Shown here: piece by piece, positions 33,686 through 42,263 of the stretch
How the letters are laid out: each line of letters begins with the position of its first letter
How positions within the stretch are numbered: position 1 is the first letter of the stretch
Assembly: GCF_000332175.1 (NCBI RefSeq)
Contig: NZ_KB235914.1
Span: 3,592,868-3,656,867, forward strand
Direction: 5' to 3'
Source of the DNA: Pseudanabaena sp. PCC 6802
Lineage (GTDB): Bacteria > Cyanobacteriota > Cyanobacteriia > Pseudanabaenales > Pseudanabaenaceae
Length of the DNA stretch: 64,000 nucleotides
The notes under the pieces: generated by a model
What the model saw: the letters and a program-made list of their open reading frames with translations, nothing else
What the model was told of the DNA's origin: nothing
Databases searched by the model: none
Position numbers and translations under genes: made by a program

Positions 33686-34174
33686 CTAACGCCCGCTTGC
33701 GATCGCGAGTAATGCGGCTGCCGCCAGCGATGCAATTGTACGAACAGTGTTCCAGAACGTCCAATCGGTCAAATAACTAGCCCAGAAACTTGCGCCTTCA
33801 GTGCTTTCTGGTTTAGCGATCGCCAGGGCATCGTTCAAGGGCACGTTGCATACCATCGTTACGCCAAAGCTACCAATAAGATAGAACAAGCTGCCGAGCA
33901 GCAGGTAGACAGAAATGGGCTGTTGCCATTGCCACAGCGAGTAAATAGATAGAAAAAGACAAATCACTGCTGTACCGAGGAACGCTGACATAAACCACGG
34001 ATTAATTACCGTGATATTGATAGATTGCATGGCGGCGATTCCCTCTGCTGGCGGTCTTTGCCCAAGTGCTTTCATCACAAATGTAGAAAAAGCGAAGAAG
34101 ACTCCTGCAATTAGTCCGCAGCCAAGGACTGTAAGGATTTTTAATACAAAAAGCGTGCGATCGATAGTTAGCAT
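33686..34174 (-). CDS. DUF1772 (anthrone-oxygenase-like) membrane protein
   Basis: The protein has 162 aa from ATG 34174 and four membrane segments (LTVLGCGLIAGVFFAFSTFV, PWFMSAFLGTAVICLFLSIY, YLLLGSLFYLIGSFGVTMVC, IASLAAAALLAIA). The motif MVCNVPLNDALA is typical of DUF1772. Some members oxygenate anthrones, most are uncharacterised. It lies within the minus-strand stress-like island. Confidence 0.82.
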   Translation of the reverse strand: MLTIDRTLFVLKILTVLGCGLIAGVFFAFSTFVMKALGQRPPAEGIAAMQSINITVINPWFMSAFLGTAVICLFLSIYSLWQWQQPISVYLLLGSLFYLIGSFGVTMVCNVPLNDALAIAKPESTEGASFWASYLTDWTFWNTVRTIASLAAAALLAIASGR

Positions 34175-34242
34175 ATATTTCAATGTTCCAATATCCAATA
34201 TTCCAATAGATTGCGATCTCATTCCAAAGGATAAATTCTGCT

Positions 34243-34872
34243 TCAGTACGATACCCCAGGCGTTTTGTGAAGGTATGAGTTATCCGTCAACTGCTTTAGC
34301 ATAAAGTCAGCAACATCAGCGCGCGAAATTACGAGTTTCGTTGTCTTGTCAGTGCCTGGGAAACCACGTCGATAAGCGCCAGTGCGATTCCCCTCCACAA
34401 AAGCTGACGGACGGACAATCGTCCAGTCCAGTTGACTTTGCTTGACATATTCCTCTTGCTTGACATGATCCGCAAACACTTGACGCAGAAGGAAGCCAAA
34501 CATAATGTACTTCCAGAAGAAATTCAGATTTCCCCGACTATCTCCAATCCCTAGGGTGGTTTGACAGATAAAACGTCTCGCATTCGATTTTTCCATCGCC
34601 TGGATAATATTGCGAGTTCCCTCCGATCTGATCGTCCCTTTTGTCTGCGTACCCGAACCTAGCGAACACAATACTGCGTCTTGACCTCGCACCGCTTTTT
34701 CTACCGCTGTGATATTTGTGGCATCGCCCTGAAACAGTTTCAGATTCTCGTGCTGAATGTCTAGCTTTGAGAGGTTTCGCGCGAACGCCGTGACCGTATA
34801 TCCTTGGTCGAGTGCTTGCTTGACAAGCTCGCGACCAATACTACCTGTTGCTCCAAAAATCAGTAGGTTCAT
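34243..34872 (-). CDS. NAD(P)-binding, NmrA/SDR-like reductase
   Basis: The protein has 209 aa from ATG 34872. The Rossmann motif MNLLIFGATGSIGRELVKQA is followed by GDATNITAVEKAVRGQDAVL and DWTIVRPSAFVEG, as in atypical short-chain dehydrogenases of the NmrA/BVR-B type. The catalytic Tyr-Lys pair of classical SDRs is not evident, so it may be a sensor or a flavin/quinone reductase-like enzyme. Confidence 0.85.
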   Translation of the reverse strand: MNLLIFGATGSIGRELVKQALDQGYTVTAFARNLSKLDIQHENLKLFQGDATNITAVEKAVRGQDAVLCSLGSGTQTKGTIRSEGTRNIIQAMEKSNARRFICQTTLGIGDSRGNLNFFWKYIMFGFLLRQVFADHVKQEEYVKQSQLDWTIVRPSAFVEGNRTGAYRRGFPGTDKTTKLVISRADVADFMLKQLTDNSYLHKTPGVSY

Positions 34873-34986
34873 GTTCTCTATTCCCGCTATAGCTTTTAGC
34901 AATTCATTACCCTATTAGCGTAGAGAAGTCGTTTACGGTTAGCTATTTGATTCCTGCGGTACTATCACAATCTTGCGGTTAGTTTT

Positions 34987-35082
34987 TATAGCCATAGACA
35001 GATCTGTTAGGACAGGGGGTGTGGGGGCTGCGCCCCCACGCAGGGGTGGGTCCCCTGCACCCCGTCCTAAGCCTGTTGGCTA
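34987..35082. repeat. Dispersed GC-rich repeat, interrupted by an ISKra4-type IS
   Basis: It runs TATAGCCATAGACAGATCTG ... GGGGGCTGCGCCCCCACGC ... CCTAAGCCTGTTGGCTA, and the last eight bases reappear after the IS at 36280-36287, followed by TAGCTATA. The element was intact before the IS landed in its right arm. Confidence 0.88.
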
Positions 35083-35194
35083 GGGAGCATCTCAACTTTG
35101 CGCTGAGTAATAATGCTTAATATAGATGGGTAGCCAAAAGGGGGAAGAAATCAGAAGATAGGAATACGAGAAACCAACCCCAAGGAGAGCAACC

Positions 35195-35461
35195 ATGACT
35201 CCAGAGCAGGAAAAAGAAATGCAAGCGCACGTTCAAGCTATTGCCGCCATCCTTTATCAGAATACACCATCGGAACAACTAACCAGCTTGGAAGGGATCG
35301 AAATCGCTGTGCGGCAGCAAATCCTCGAACATGTCAGCCCAGAAATAGGGAGTTTTTTATCCGCACAGTTACGGGCACAGAAGCAGGACGCCGCAGGCGA
35401 GTGCAAAGCAGCATCGGACAGCTCCACCTCACGCAAAAGCAAGCGCAGAAGCTCAAAGTAG
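35195..35461 (+). CDS. ISKra4-family transposase, first frame (OrfA)
   Basis: The protein has 88 aa: MTPEQEKEMQAHVQAIAAIL, SLEGIEIAVRQQILEHVSPE. This is the helical N-terminus of ISKra4 transposases. CAAGGAGAGCAACC precedes the ATG. The frame stops at 35461, after the second frame has opened; the two overlap from 35401 and the second frame is -1 relative to this one. Confidence 0.82.
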   Translation: MTPEQEKEMQAHVQAIAAILYQNTPSEQLTSLEGIEIAVRQQILEHVSPEIGSFLSAQLRAQKQDAAGECKAASDSSTSRKSKRRSSK

Positions 35462-36270
35462 CCCCCTATAGCCAGGTGAGCCCGTATGTGGAAAGATGTA
35501 GCCTGATCTTGAGTGCGAATGTATCCTACGAACAAGCCGCCAAAGACTTAGCCATGTTGATGGGAGTGCAAATATCGCGCAGTACACAACAGCGCCTGGT
35601 GCATCGCCATGAATTTAGCCCCCTAGAGGTAGAAGAGTCGGTCGAGGAATTAAGTGTCGATGGAGGCAGAATCAGACTGCGCACGCCACTTGGACAGCCA
35701 AGTGAGTGGAAGGACTATAAAGCTGTGAACTTGCATGGACAAGCCATATTTGCCACATTTCAAGATAACATTGCCTTAACAGACTGGGTAAATCGACAGC
35801 CTTTAGCAGATATGGTTACCTGTATTGGGGATGGACATGATGGGATTTGGAATATTATTGCCCAGATCTCTATACCTGATAGTCGCTATGAAATCTTGGA
35901 CTGGTTCCATTTGGTGGAAAACCTGCATAAAATTGAGGCTACAGCTCAACTTTTGACTGGGGTCGAAGCTTTTTTGTGGCGGGGTAATGTGACTGCAGCT
36001 ATTGCTGAGCTCAATCACTTAGCTAGTCCTCAGAGCATCAATTTTATTGCTTATCTGCACAAGCATCGCCATCGTATTCCTGATTATTGGTATTTCCAAA
36101 CCGAGCAGATTTGCTCTATTGGTTCTGGCGCAGTGGAATCTGCTGTTAAGCAAATCGCTAGACGCATCAAAATCTCTGGCGCTCAATGGAACCGTGATAA
36201 TGTGCCACAAGTCCTCAAACACCGTTCTGCTTACCTTAATGGCTCTCTTAACCTTGCCTTGCAAAACTGA
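35401..36270 (+). CDS. ISKra4-family transposase, second frame (catalytic part)
   Basis: About 289 aa carry the DDE-type core: EELSVDGGRIRLR (first Asp), TCIGDGHDGIWNI (second Asp), ILDWFHLVENLHK and GSGAVESAVKQIARRIK (Glu). Nothing looks inactivated. It is probably made only as a fusion with OrfA by -1 ribosomal frameshifting in the 61-nt overlap; A-AAG just before the OrfA stop (TCA AAG TAG) is a possible slip site. Confidence 0.85.
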   Translation: MQSSIGQLHLTQKQAQKLKVAPYSQVSPYVERCSLILSANVSYEQAAKDLAMLMGVQISRSTQQRLVHRHEFSPLEVEESVEELSVDGGRIRLRTPLGQPSEWKDYKAVNLHGQAIFATFQDNIALTDWVNRQPLADMVTCIGDGHDGIWNIIAQISIPDSRYEILDWFHLVENLHKIEATAQLLTGVEAFLWRGNVTAAIAELNHLASPQSINFIAYLHKHRHRIPDYWYFQTEQICSIGSGAVESAVKQIARRIKISGAQWNRDNVPQVLKHRSAYLNGSLNLALQN

Positions 36271-36324
36271 GATGCTCCCGTTGGCTATAGCTATAAATAG
36301 ATTTCCAGTAAATAAAATATCGGT

Positions 36325-37233
36325 CTACCATTCTCCACCGATCCAGAGCCGCAGTCCCCAAAAGACGCATAGCAAAATCCCCACTAGCCAATCCCAACCC
36401 ATGAGTTTAAGAGGGTTCCACCTCACCAAATGCTGGTTTGGGGTCGTAAAACCTCGTACTTGCATGGCGCTCGCCGACTGCTCGGCACGGGTAAACAAGT
36501 TAGCAATCAGTCTTTCTGCTAGAATCAACCAGATTTGCGTCGTGCGTTTAAGCCCCAATTTTTTCCAGTCGATCGCTCGCGTGCGTACTGCCCTGAAAAG
36601 ATTTTGCACTTCCTCCAGTACCAACGGGAGAAACCGCAATGCCAATGTCAGCGTCAGCGTAATTTCAACAATTGGTACCCTCAGCCACTTTAAGGGCATA
36701 GCAATACTGGTAATCGCAGCGGTAATTTCTTCGGGGGCGGTCACCAGTAGATAGAGCGTAGGGGCATATAAAAAGGTGAAAATCAGCGTGCTGATGCGCG
36801 TCCCCAGGTTCAGGGACTGTCGCGTAATTTGAATATTGCCAGCCTTAAACAGGACGTACCTATAAGTGGTTGGGGCATTGGCTGCCTGATTTGGGAAGCT
36901 TACCTGGCTGACAACAGGTTCGGGAATGGGGCGGCGGGGTTGATGCGTTACGTTCAGACCGTCGGGTGAAAATATCGCAATTACAAACGTCATGACTGCC
37001 AGTAGCATTAATAAACCCATCTGTTGCTTCCACACCCTGGCTGGAATACCGGCGGTGAGGGTAAGGGCAATCAGCGAGATTGCCATTGCCACCCGCCACA
37101 ACGGGTTTGACAGGGTAGGTGAGAGCAAAAAACTCAAGAGCCAGAATAGCTTGATGCGAGGGTCAAGGCGATGCAACCAGGTAATTGGTTGCTCTAAGTG
37201 AAGTCCTATAGTCAGCGATCGCAGTATATCCAC
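36325..37233 (-). CDS. EcfT/CbiQ-type transmembrane protein of an energy-coupling-factor transporter
   Basis: The protein has 302 aa with about five to six membrane helices. Family marks are LHRLDPRIKLFWLLSFLLSP near the start and the coupling motif ...FTRAEQSASAMQVRGFTTP near the C-terminus (the A-R-G signature contacting the ATPases). It forms the membrane core of ECF vitamin/metal importers; the ATPases and substrate component are not next to it, as is common in cyanobacteria. A ~40-residue insertion (FSPDGLNVTHQPRRPIPEPV...) lies between helices. Confidence 0.87.
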   Translation of the reverse strand: MDILRSLTIGLHLEQPITWLHRLDPRIKLFWLLSFLLSPTLSNPLWRVAMAISLIALTLTAGIPARVWKQQMGLLMLLAVMTFVIAIFSPDGLNVTHQPRRPIPEPVVSQVSFPNQAANAPTTYRYVLFKAGNIQITRQSLNLGTRISTLIFTFLYAPTLYLLVTAPEEITAAITSIAMPLKWLRVPIVEITLTLTLALRFLPLVLEEVQNLFRAVRTRAIDWKKLGLKRTTQIWLILAERLIANLFTRAEQSASAMQVRGFTTPNQHLVRWNPLKLMGWDWLVGILLCVFWGLRLWIGGEW

Positions 37234-37377
37234 GTATCAAAATGTCTTGGTATCAATTCTTCTGTATAGTCAAAGTGGCTAACTTATAGCAGTTAGCGAT
37301 TCAGATCTTAGCCGAAACCTGGTTAAAGATCGGGTTTTCATCCAATTAGCTGGCTCGTAATCTTAAAGCCCTACCTC

Positions 37378-38679
37378 ATGTCAATCGCCAATCATTTACC
37401 AGAACAATTACTGGAATTAGCTGTCCGCAACGGTGCAACTGCCGCCGAAGTTTACCTATCCAGTTCGATCTCCCATCCCGTCTATTTTGAGTCCAACCGT
37501 CTCAAGCAGCTAGAAAGTACGGAATCGGCAGGATTGGCACTGCGGTTATGGAAGGACGGTCGTCCTGGCCTGGCGATCGCCTATGGTGAAGTGGAGCCAC
37601 AAACACTGGTCGATCGAGCCATAGCTTTGAGCGAACTGAACGATCTGGAAGAGCCTAACCTCACGGCTAATACCCTCAGTGCCTATCCTAGAAGCTATGG
37701 TAGCGGTGTCAGCGTCGAGCAGTTAATCGACTGGGGACAATCTGCAATCGAGCGGGTACAATCCGCTTACCCTGAGGTACTGTGCGAGTCGCAGTGGGAC
37801 TGCACGGTGGAAACCATGCGCCTGGTCAACTCTTTGGGACTGGACTGCGGCTATGATGACAGCACCCTGGACGGCTACGTTAGTGCCGAGTGGATTCGTG
37901 GGGATGATTTCTTAAATGTTTGGTATGGCGAATCGGATCGCGAACAGTTAAGACCCGAAGCGATCGCCAACCAGATTCTCCAACATCTAATCTGGGCGCA
38001 AGAAAATGCCGCTGCCCCCAATGGCAAAGTGCCCGTCCTATTTACCGCAAAAGTGGCGGATACGCTTTGGGGCGTGGTAGCCGCTGCCATGAGCGGTCGT
38101 CAGGTACAGCAAAAGGCCAGTCCCTGGACTGATAAGCGCAACCAACCCGTAATCGCCGCAGAATTTACCCTGGAGCAACGCCCAGACTTTGGGGTATACA
38201 GCCTGCCCTTCGATGATGAAGGCACGCCAACCGAAGCTATGACCTGGATCGACCGAGGGATATTGCAAGATTTCTATGGCGATCGCCGTACTGCCAAGGA
38301 ACTCAAGCTTCAACCCAGGGGGAACGGTTTTCGGGGCGGATTGGGCAGTTATCCCAGTCCTGGCCTATTTAACCTGGTGGTTAGTCCTGGGCAAGGCAGT
38401 CTGGTCGAGTTAATTGCCTTCATGTCCGATGGCATTATTGTCGATCAGATTCTTGGCGGCGGCCCTGGCATATCCGGTGACTTCTCAGTCAATATCGATT
38501 TGGGCTATCGCGTTAAAAATGGGGCGATCGTGGGGCGGGTCAAGGACACGATGGTAACCGGTAATGCCTACACCGCCTTGCAAAACCTGATTCAGCTAGG
38601 TGGTGACAATGAGTGGCAGGGTTCAATCTATCTACCCTCGATGATTGTAGACAGTCTGACTGTTACCAGCCGTAATTAA
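37378..38679 (+). CDS. TldE/PmbA-family metalloprotease component
   Basis: The protein has 433 aa. Segments GATAAEVYLSSSISHPVYFE, LESTESAGLALRLWKDGRPG, GIYSLPFDDEGTPT-like GVYSLPFDDEGTPTEAMTWI and DIGFSG-like GGGPGISGDFSVNIDLGYRV are those of PmbA/TldE. TldD/TldE act together as a protease on unfolded or leader peptides; TldE lacks the zinc-binding HExxxH of TldD, and none is visible here. The tldD gene is not in the window. Confidence 0.9.
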   Translation: MSIANHLPEQLLELAVRNGATAAEVYLSSSISHPVYFESNRLKQLESTESAGLALRLWKDGRPGLAIAYGEVEPQTLVDRAIALSELNDLEEPNLTANTLSAYPRSYGSGVSVEQLIDWGQSAIERVQSAYPEVLCESQWDCTVETMRLVNSLGLDCGYDDSTLDGYVSAEWIRGDDFLNVWYGESDREQLRPEAIANQILQHLIWAQENAAAPNGKVPVLFTAKVADTLWGVVAAAMSGRQVQQKASPWTDKRNQPVIAAEFTLEQRPDFGVYSLPFDDEGTPTEAMTWIDRGILQDFYGDRRTAKELKLQPRGNGFRGGLGSYPSPGLFNLVVSPGQGSLVELIAFMSDGIIVDQILGGGPGISGDFSVNIDLGYRVKNGAIVGRVKDTMVTGNAYTALQNLIQLGGDNEWQGSIYLPSMIVDSLTVTSRN

Positions 38680-38705
38680 TAACACGACAACCATCGTACG
38701 TTTTG

Positions 38706-38862
38706 CAGGGTCGGCAATGCTCACCCTGCACCCCGTCCTAAGCCTGTTGGTTATAGTTATAGCCGTAGACAGATCTATTAGGATAGGGGGTGTGGGGGCT
38801 GCGCCCCCCCGCAGGGGTTCCACCCCTGCACCCCGTCCTAAGCCTATTGGCTATAGCTATAT
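38706..38862. repeat. Dispersed GC-rich repeat: full copy plus adjacent partial copy
   Basis: A full copy at 38751-38862 (TTATAGTTATAGCCGTAGAC ... GGGGGCTGCGCCCCC ... CCTATTGGCTATAGCTATA) follows a partial right half at 38706-38760 (CACCCTGCACCCCGTCCTAA). This looks like a tandem insertion of one element into the end of another. Confidence 0.82.
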
Positions 38863-38935
38863 ATGACGAAATTATGAGCGTTTACTTTAAAAACTGCACT
38901 AGAATATAGGCAATTTAATCAAGTAAGGATGAAAT

Positions 38936-39817
38936 ATGACAGTCGCTTACCCTCGTAAACTTCGCAACCAACTGAGCGCCCTGGATATTCTCAGTCAAGT
39001 TGTCAAGCAACGCGAAGTTCATATGGTAACGCTGAATCGCTACCGCTTTAACGAACAACGCAGTTGCAAGGATCTTACCGAGCTGATCGAACAGTTGGAC
39101 GGTCAGCCCAAGCAGCTAGTGCGCGAACTTTCCCATCATGTATCGGATGAAGCTCGTCATGCTTACTGGTTAACCGATTTGCTCGACGAACTGGGCGAGG
39201 AGATCGGTACTCCACCCGGAACCTCATATATTGACGAATTCGAGCGCTTGCTAAATCGCGCTTCCACCAATAGTAAAGAAGATACGATTATTGACGCTTT
39301 AGCTGCGATCAATGTTACGGAAAAGCGGGGATGCGAATATTTCTCCGCTCATATCAAAGCACTAAAGGCAGCGGAACAAACTCCAGAAAATATCAAGATC
39401 CGCGAGACCATCGAACGCATCATGCCGGAAGAAGCCGGTCATGTCCGTTGGGGCAATCGCAAGCTTGCTGAAATTGCCCAGCAAAGTCCCAGACATAAAG
39501 CTAAGGTAGAAAACGCTAAGCTTAAATACGCGGCGATCGAGCAGGCTGCCTTTGAGTCTGGAATGGATGTCTTAGCTGGTGCGGAGTTTCGCCGCGTCGA
39601 TAACCTGATGAAGGTAATCGATACGCTACCGATTTGGCAACGCCCTCAATATTTGATCGAGCATTTGCCTCAAACTTTGCTCTCGCCAGAACTGCAAAAG
39701 ACGCGCATCGAGCTGGTGCAAAGAGCGTGGCAGCGCGACCCTGTAGCCTTCGTGGAAAAATTTATCCCCATGTTCTTTGGCGGTGACCTCAAAGCAGCCC
39801 AAAAAGCGACTCAATAG
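38936..39817 (+). CDS. Ferritin-like domain protein
   Basis: The protein has 293 aa, all helical. Two ExxH-type iron sites are visible: HHVSDEARHAYWL (residues ~69-81) and IMPEEAGHVRWG, with further acidic residues in the helices between (TEKRGCEYFSAHIKAL). This is a di-iron ferritin-like fold, so an oxidase or radical-chemistry role is possible; substrate unknown. It converges on the V4R cluster, with a perfect palindrome in between. Confidence 0.82.
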   Translation: MTVAYPRKLRNQLSALDILSQVVKQREVHMVTLNRYRFNEQRSCKDLTELIEQLDGQPKQLVRELSHHVSDEARHAYWLTDLLDELGEEIGTPPGTSYIDEFERLLNRASTNSKEDTIIDALAAINVTEKRGCEYFSAHIKALKAAEQTPENIKIRETIERIMPEEAGHVRWGNRKLAEIAQQSPRHKAKVENAKLKYAAIEQAAFESGMDVLAGAEFRRVDNLMKVIDTLPIWQRPQYLIEHLPQTLLSPELQKTRIELVQRAWQRDPVAFVEKFIPMFFGGDLKAAQKATQ

Positions 39818-39827
39818 TGTCTTTAGT

Positions 39828-39851
39828 AAGGGCGAACGGCCGTTCGCCCTT
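39828..39851. terminator. 24-bp perfect palindrome between converging genes
   Basis: AAGGGCGAACGG followed by its exact complement CCGTTCGCCCTT. It lies 10 nt after the ferritin-like gene and 23 nt from the end of the V4R gene, so it is well placed to terminate both transcripts. The same core (GGGCGAACGGCCGTTCGCCC) is the centre of the 100-bp MITEs at 49742 and 63582. Confidence 0.65.
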
Positions 39852-39874
39852 AAGAGCGGGTTTGGGATAAATTC

Positions 39875-40531
39875 CTAAGCGATTAGATCTTCAATAATGG
39901 CTGCGTGATCTAAACCTTCCTCTACCATAGCTTCTACGCGGTTCAGGCGTTCTGATAACCCCACAATAAAGCGATTGCAGTCAGCTCCCATTGACTCGCA
40001 AGATGTTTGTACTGCTAGCAGATCGCGACTTGTCAAACGACTAAAGAATGAAGTTAAAATACCTGCTTCCAGGTAACAGCTAGGTAAACTAGCATTTGAC
40101 ATAGCTTTGCTGTAGGGAGAATTGAAGGTCTTAATCAGCAACAAGCCTTGCCCCTGGTGCTCGGGATCGAACTCCAGTCTTCCCCAACCGTGGGTAGCCC
40201 AGCACTCCTTCAGGCATTGGATGAAAGTTGCCATGTCCATCTCAGATAGGGACGTGTTGTAGTAGTCCGTTATTTCTTCGCTGAAACGGGTGTAGAAGTT
40301 CTTGCCCCACCACTTTCCGCAGTTGAACAAAACCAGGCGGGATGCTTCGCCAGTTTCTTGCTCTAAACCTTCATACAAAGCAGCAATCAACGTATCTGGC
40401 ACGGCAATCAGGCGATCGCCGCGACGGTTTTCTAAAAGACCTAATTCTAGATCGCCACTGATATAGTTCTCGTAGCTAAAGTAGTTACCAGGGATGCGAT
40501 CTTCTTGAAGTAAATCAGCAACAGAAATCAT
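39875..40531 (-). CDS. V4R-domain protein A (slr0144-like), photosystem II assembly cluster
   Basis: The protein has 218 aa. The V4R (4-vinyl reductase) domain covers residues ~50-195: GLEQETGEASRLVLFNCGKW, ECWATHGWGRLEFDPEHQGQ and the cysteine-bearing end TSCESMGADCNRFIVG. V4R domains bind tetrapyrroles or other small ligands. The gene order matches, in kind, the Synechocystis slr0144-slr0152 cluster implicated in photosystem II assembly. It is last in this minus-strand operon and paralogous to 41438-42112. Confidence 0.85.
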   Translation of the reverse strand: MISVADLLQEDRIPGNYFSYENYISGDLELGLLENRRGDRLIAVPDTLIAALYEGLEQETGEASRLVLFNCGKWWGKNFYTRFSEEITDYYNTSLSEMDMATFIQCLKECWATHGWGRLEFDPEHQGQGLLLIKTFNSPYSKAMSNASLPSCYLEAGILTSFFSRLTSRDLLAVQTSCESMGADCNRFIVGLSERLNRVEAMVEEGLDHAAIIEDLIA

Positions 40532-40564
40532 AGTTTTTAAGATGGTAAATGTGGATAGTTACGA

Positions 40565-41023
40565 TCAATAAATTAGAGTCACTTGAGCGCTAGTAATCAG
40601 CGGTTGCATCAGACCCAGTTGCTCGTTGGATAGTTCTTCCTTGAGTACCTGATTGAGAGATTTGTAAAGAGTTTCGTTCAGGCTCCGCATATCAAACTGC
40701 GACACAATCTGCTCCAGCCATTTTAGTAGTCTGACTTTGATAAATTCTTCGTCATTTAACAACATGCCCATAGCACAATAGCGAACCACGAGGATTAGAT
40801 TCTTAATGCCCCGCTCTAAGTCTTCTTCAGCGACTTTGGGTAGCTCTCCTTCGGTGCGATCGGCTACGGCTTGCATGATATCTACTTCGCGATCGCGTAA
40901 GAGCTTGTATAGATTTATGCGCTCTGGTAAAGATTGCACGTATGCTTCTAGGGTGTCTAATTCCTCGGCTGCGAGGTAACGATCTTGGGCGCGCTCAATT
41001 AGTTCTTCGATCTCATTGTTCAT
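40565..41023 (-). CDS. Phycobilisome-protein-like subunit of the photosystem II assembly cluster
   Basis: The protein has 152 aa, all-helical and globin-like as in allophycocyanin relatives: YLAAEELDTLEAYVQSLPER, VVRYCAMGMLLNDEEFI. The conserved chromophore-binding cysteine context of true phycobiliproteins is not present; Cys in 'RYCAMG' matches the chromophore-Cys region (R-C-A) only loosely. Probably a non-pigmented scaffold. It lies between the 111-aa gene and V4R protein A. Confidence 0.75.
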   Translation of the reverse strand: MNNEIEELIERAQDRYLAAEELDTLEAYVQSLPERINLYKLLRDREVDIMQAVADRTEGELPKVAEEDLERGIKNLILVVRYCAMGMLLNDEEFIKVRLLKWLEQIVSQFDMRSLNETLYKSLNQVLKEELSNEQLGLMQPLITSAQVTLIY

Positions 41024-41105
41024 GGATAGTTACTCAGTCATTGCTCGTGTGGTGGTTAAATGTGGAGGATGCGATGTTGTGTCTTAGCGAGTTTTGAATC
41101 TAGCA

Positions 41106-41441
41106 TTAGAAAAACTGAGAGATATCTGCTAAGAAATCATCTAAAGTATCGATTTTATGCTCGTTATCTTCGACTACTGCTGCCGCTGGAGTAGGAGCTG
41201 CCACTAACGGCGCACCCGCCCAGGGAATAGCATTGAGATAATCCCGCACTGACATCTTGAAGTTCAACATTAATGCCGGAGCAACCGTGAATGCTGCAGA
41301 TAGTTCTGATGTCTCAGATTGACCGTTAATTTCGGGCTGGGCTGCGGCAACCGATACTACAGGAATCGGACGATTTTCCCAATTAACTTCTTGCCAGAAC
41401 TTCTTAACAGTTTGGCGCATCAATAGACTGTAGTCGCTCAT
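41106..41441 (-). CDS. Small protein of the V4R cluster (slr0146-like position)
   Basis: The protein has 111 aa: an amphipathic start (DYSLLMRQTVKKFWQEVNWE), a mid-part FKMSVRDYLNAIPWAGAPLV, an Ala/Pro-rich linker and an acidic helix at the end (IDTLDDFLADISQFF). No enzyme motif. It overlaps V4R protein B by 4 nt, which suggests coupled synthesis. Confidence 0.7.
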   Translation of the reverse strand: MSDYSLLMRQTVKKFWQEVNWENRPIPVVSVAAAQPEINGQSETSELSAAFTVAPALMLNFKMSVRDYLNAIPWAGAPLVAAPTPAAAVVEDNEHKIDTLDDFLADISQFF

Positions 41442-42112
41442 CGTAGTAATTCTCCATCGCGCAAGCGTCTCTCGATATCGCGGCTGGTTGCTCCTTCATT
41501 GAGCCAGAATGCAGCGGCATCAATGCGATTTTTGCCACCCAGTAAAAACTTACAGAAGTTTTCACCCATGGAATAGCACTGAATTTCGATGCAATCTAAC
41601 TCCTTTTTGACCAAACTGGTGAAAAAGCCGGAGAATAAACCAGCGTAGAGATGGCAGACTGGCTTGCCTACATCCCCCAAACTGCGTGCTACGGCGGAGT
41701 CGTAAATGCTGATAAACATAAACCCCTGCTTGCGATCGCTCATGTCCATCTGCCAGCGTCCCCAACCTTGGGAGGTAAACGGCCACCACCAGGTTTCCAG
41801 TAAGAACGGCAGGTTAGCCTGACGAATACTACGTCCAAAATCGCGCTCGAACCACTCAGTAAAGAATTCTGCGTCCTTGCGACCCCATTCGCAGCCAATC
41901 GTGTACATTACTGCTGCCGAGGCTTCTCCCACCTCTTCTTCTAAACCTTCCTGGAGACCAATAATAAAATCTTCACTGGTAAAGATATTGCGCAGGCCGT
42001 TCCAGTCATCGATTACGCCTCGCTCGGAGTCCGGCTTAAAAAAATCTGCAAAACTGTAGTGATTGTTTCTTCTATTGGCAGTAGCAATAGAACGCTCGGC
42101 AGTAACGGTCAT
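41438..42112 (-). CDS. V4R-domain protein B (slr0147-like)
   Basis: The protein has 224 aa. GLEEEVGEASAAVMYTIGCE, WWWPFTSQGWGRWQMDMSDR and IQCYSMGENFCKFLLGGKNR define the V4R domain, with the same CxxxG...C pattern as protein A. It probably binds a pigment or intermediate during photosystem II assembly (inference from the related Synechocystis operon). The 3' end overlaps the next gene. Confidence 0.85.
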   Translation of the reverse strand: MTVTAERSIATANRRNNHYSFADFFKPDSERGVIDDWNGLRNIFTSEDFIIGLQEGLEEEVGEASAAVMYTIGCEWGRKDAEFFTEWFERDFGRSIRQANLPFLLETWWWPFTSQGWGRWQMDMSDRKQGFMFISIYDSAVARSLGDVGKPVCHLYAGLFSGFFTSLVKKELDCIEIQCYSMGENFCKFLLGGKNRIDAAAFWLNEGATSRDIERRLRDGELLR

Positions 42113-42263
42113 AATTTGGCATACTCCTTAAATTAACACTTGGAATTTCGAGCTATGCGCGATACTTGGTTCTTGACCTCCCTACAGGCAATAAACTTTT
42201 ATCCTGGTGGAGCAAATCTCGGCATGGCAGATGGATAAATCTGTAATCGAGCAAATTAATTAT

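Larger units (their letters stand above)
35083..36279 (+). mobile_element. ISKra4-family insertion sequence (1197 bp) with 8-bp target duplication
   Basis: The ends are inverted repeats, GGGAGCATCTCAACTTTGC at the left and the complement of GGGAGCATCTCAGTTTTGC at the right (17 of 19). GTTGGCTA flanks both sides (35075-35082 and 36280-36287). It carries two overlapping reading frames in the manner of the frameshifting subgroup of ISKra4 elements. The perfect duplication indicates a recent insertion. Confidence 0.92.
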
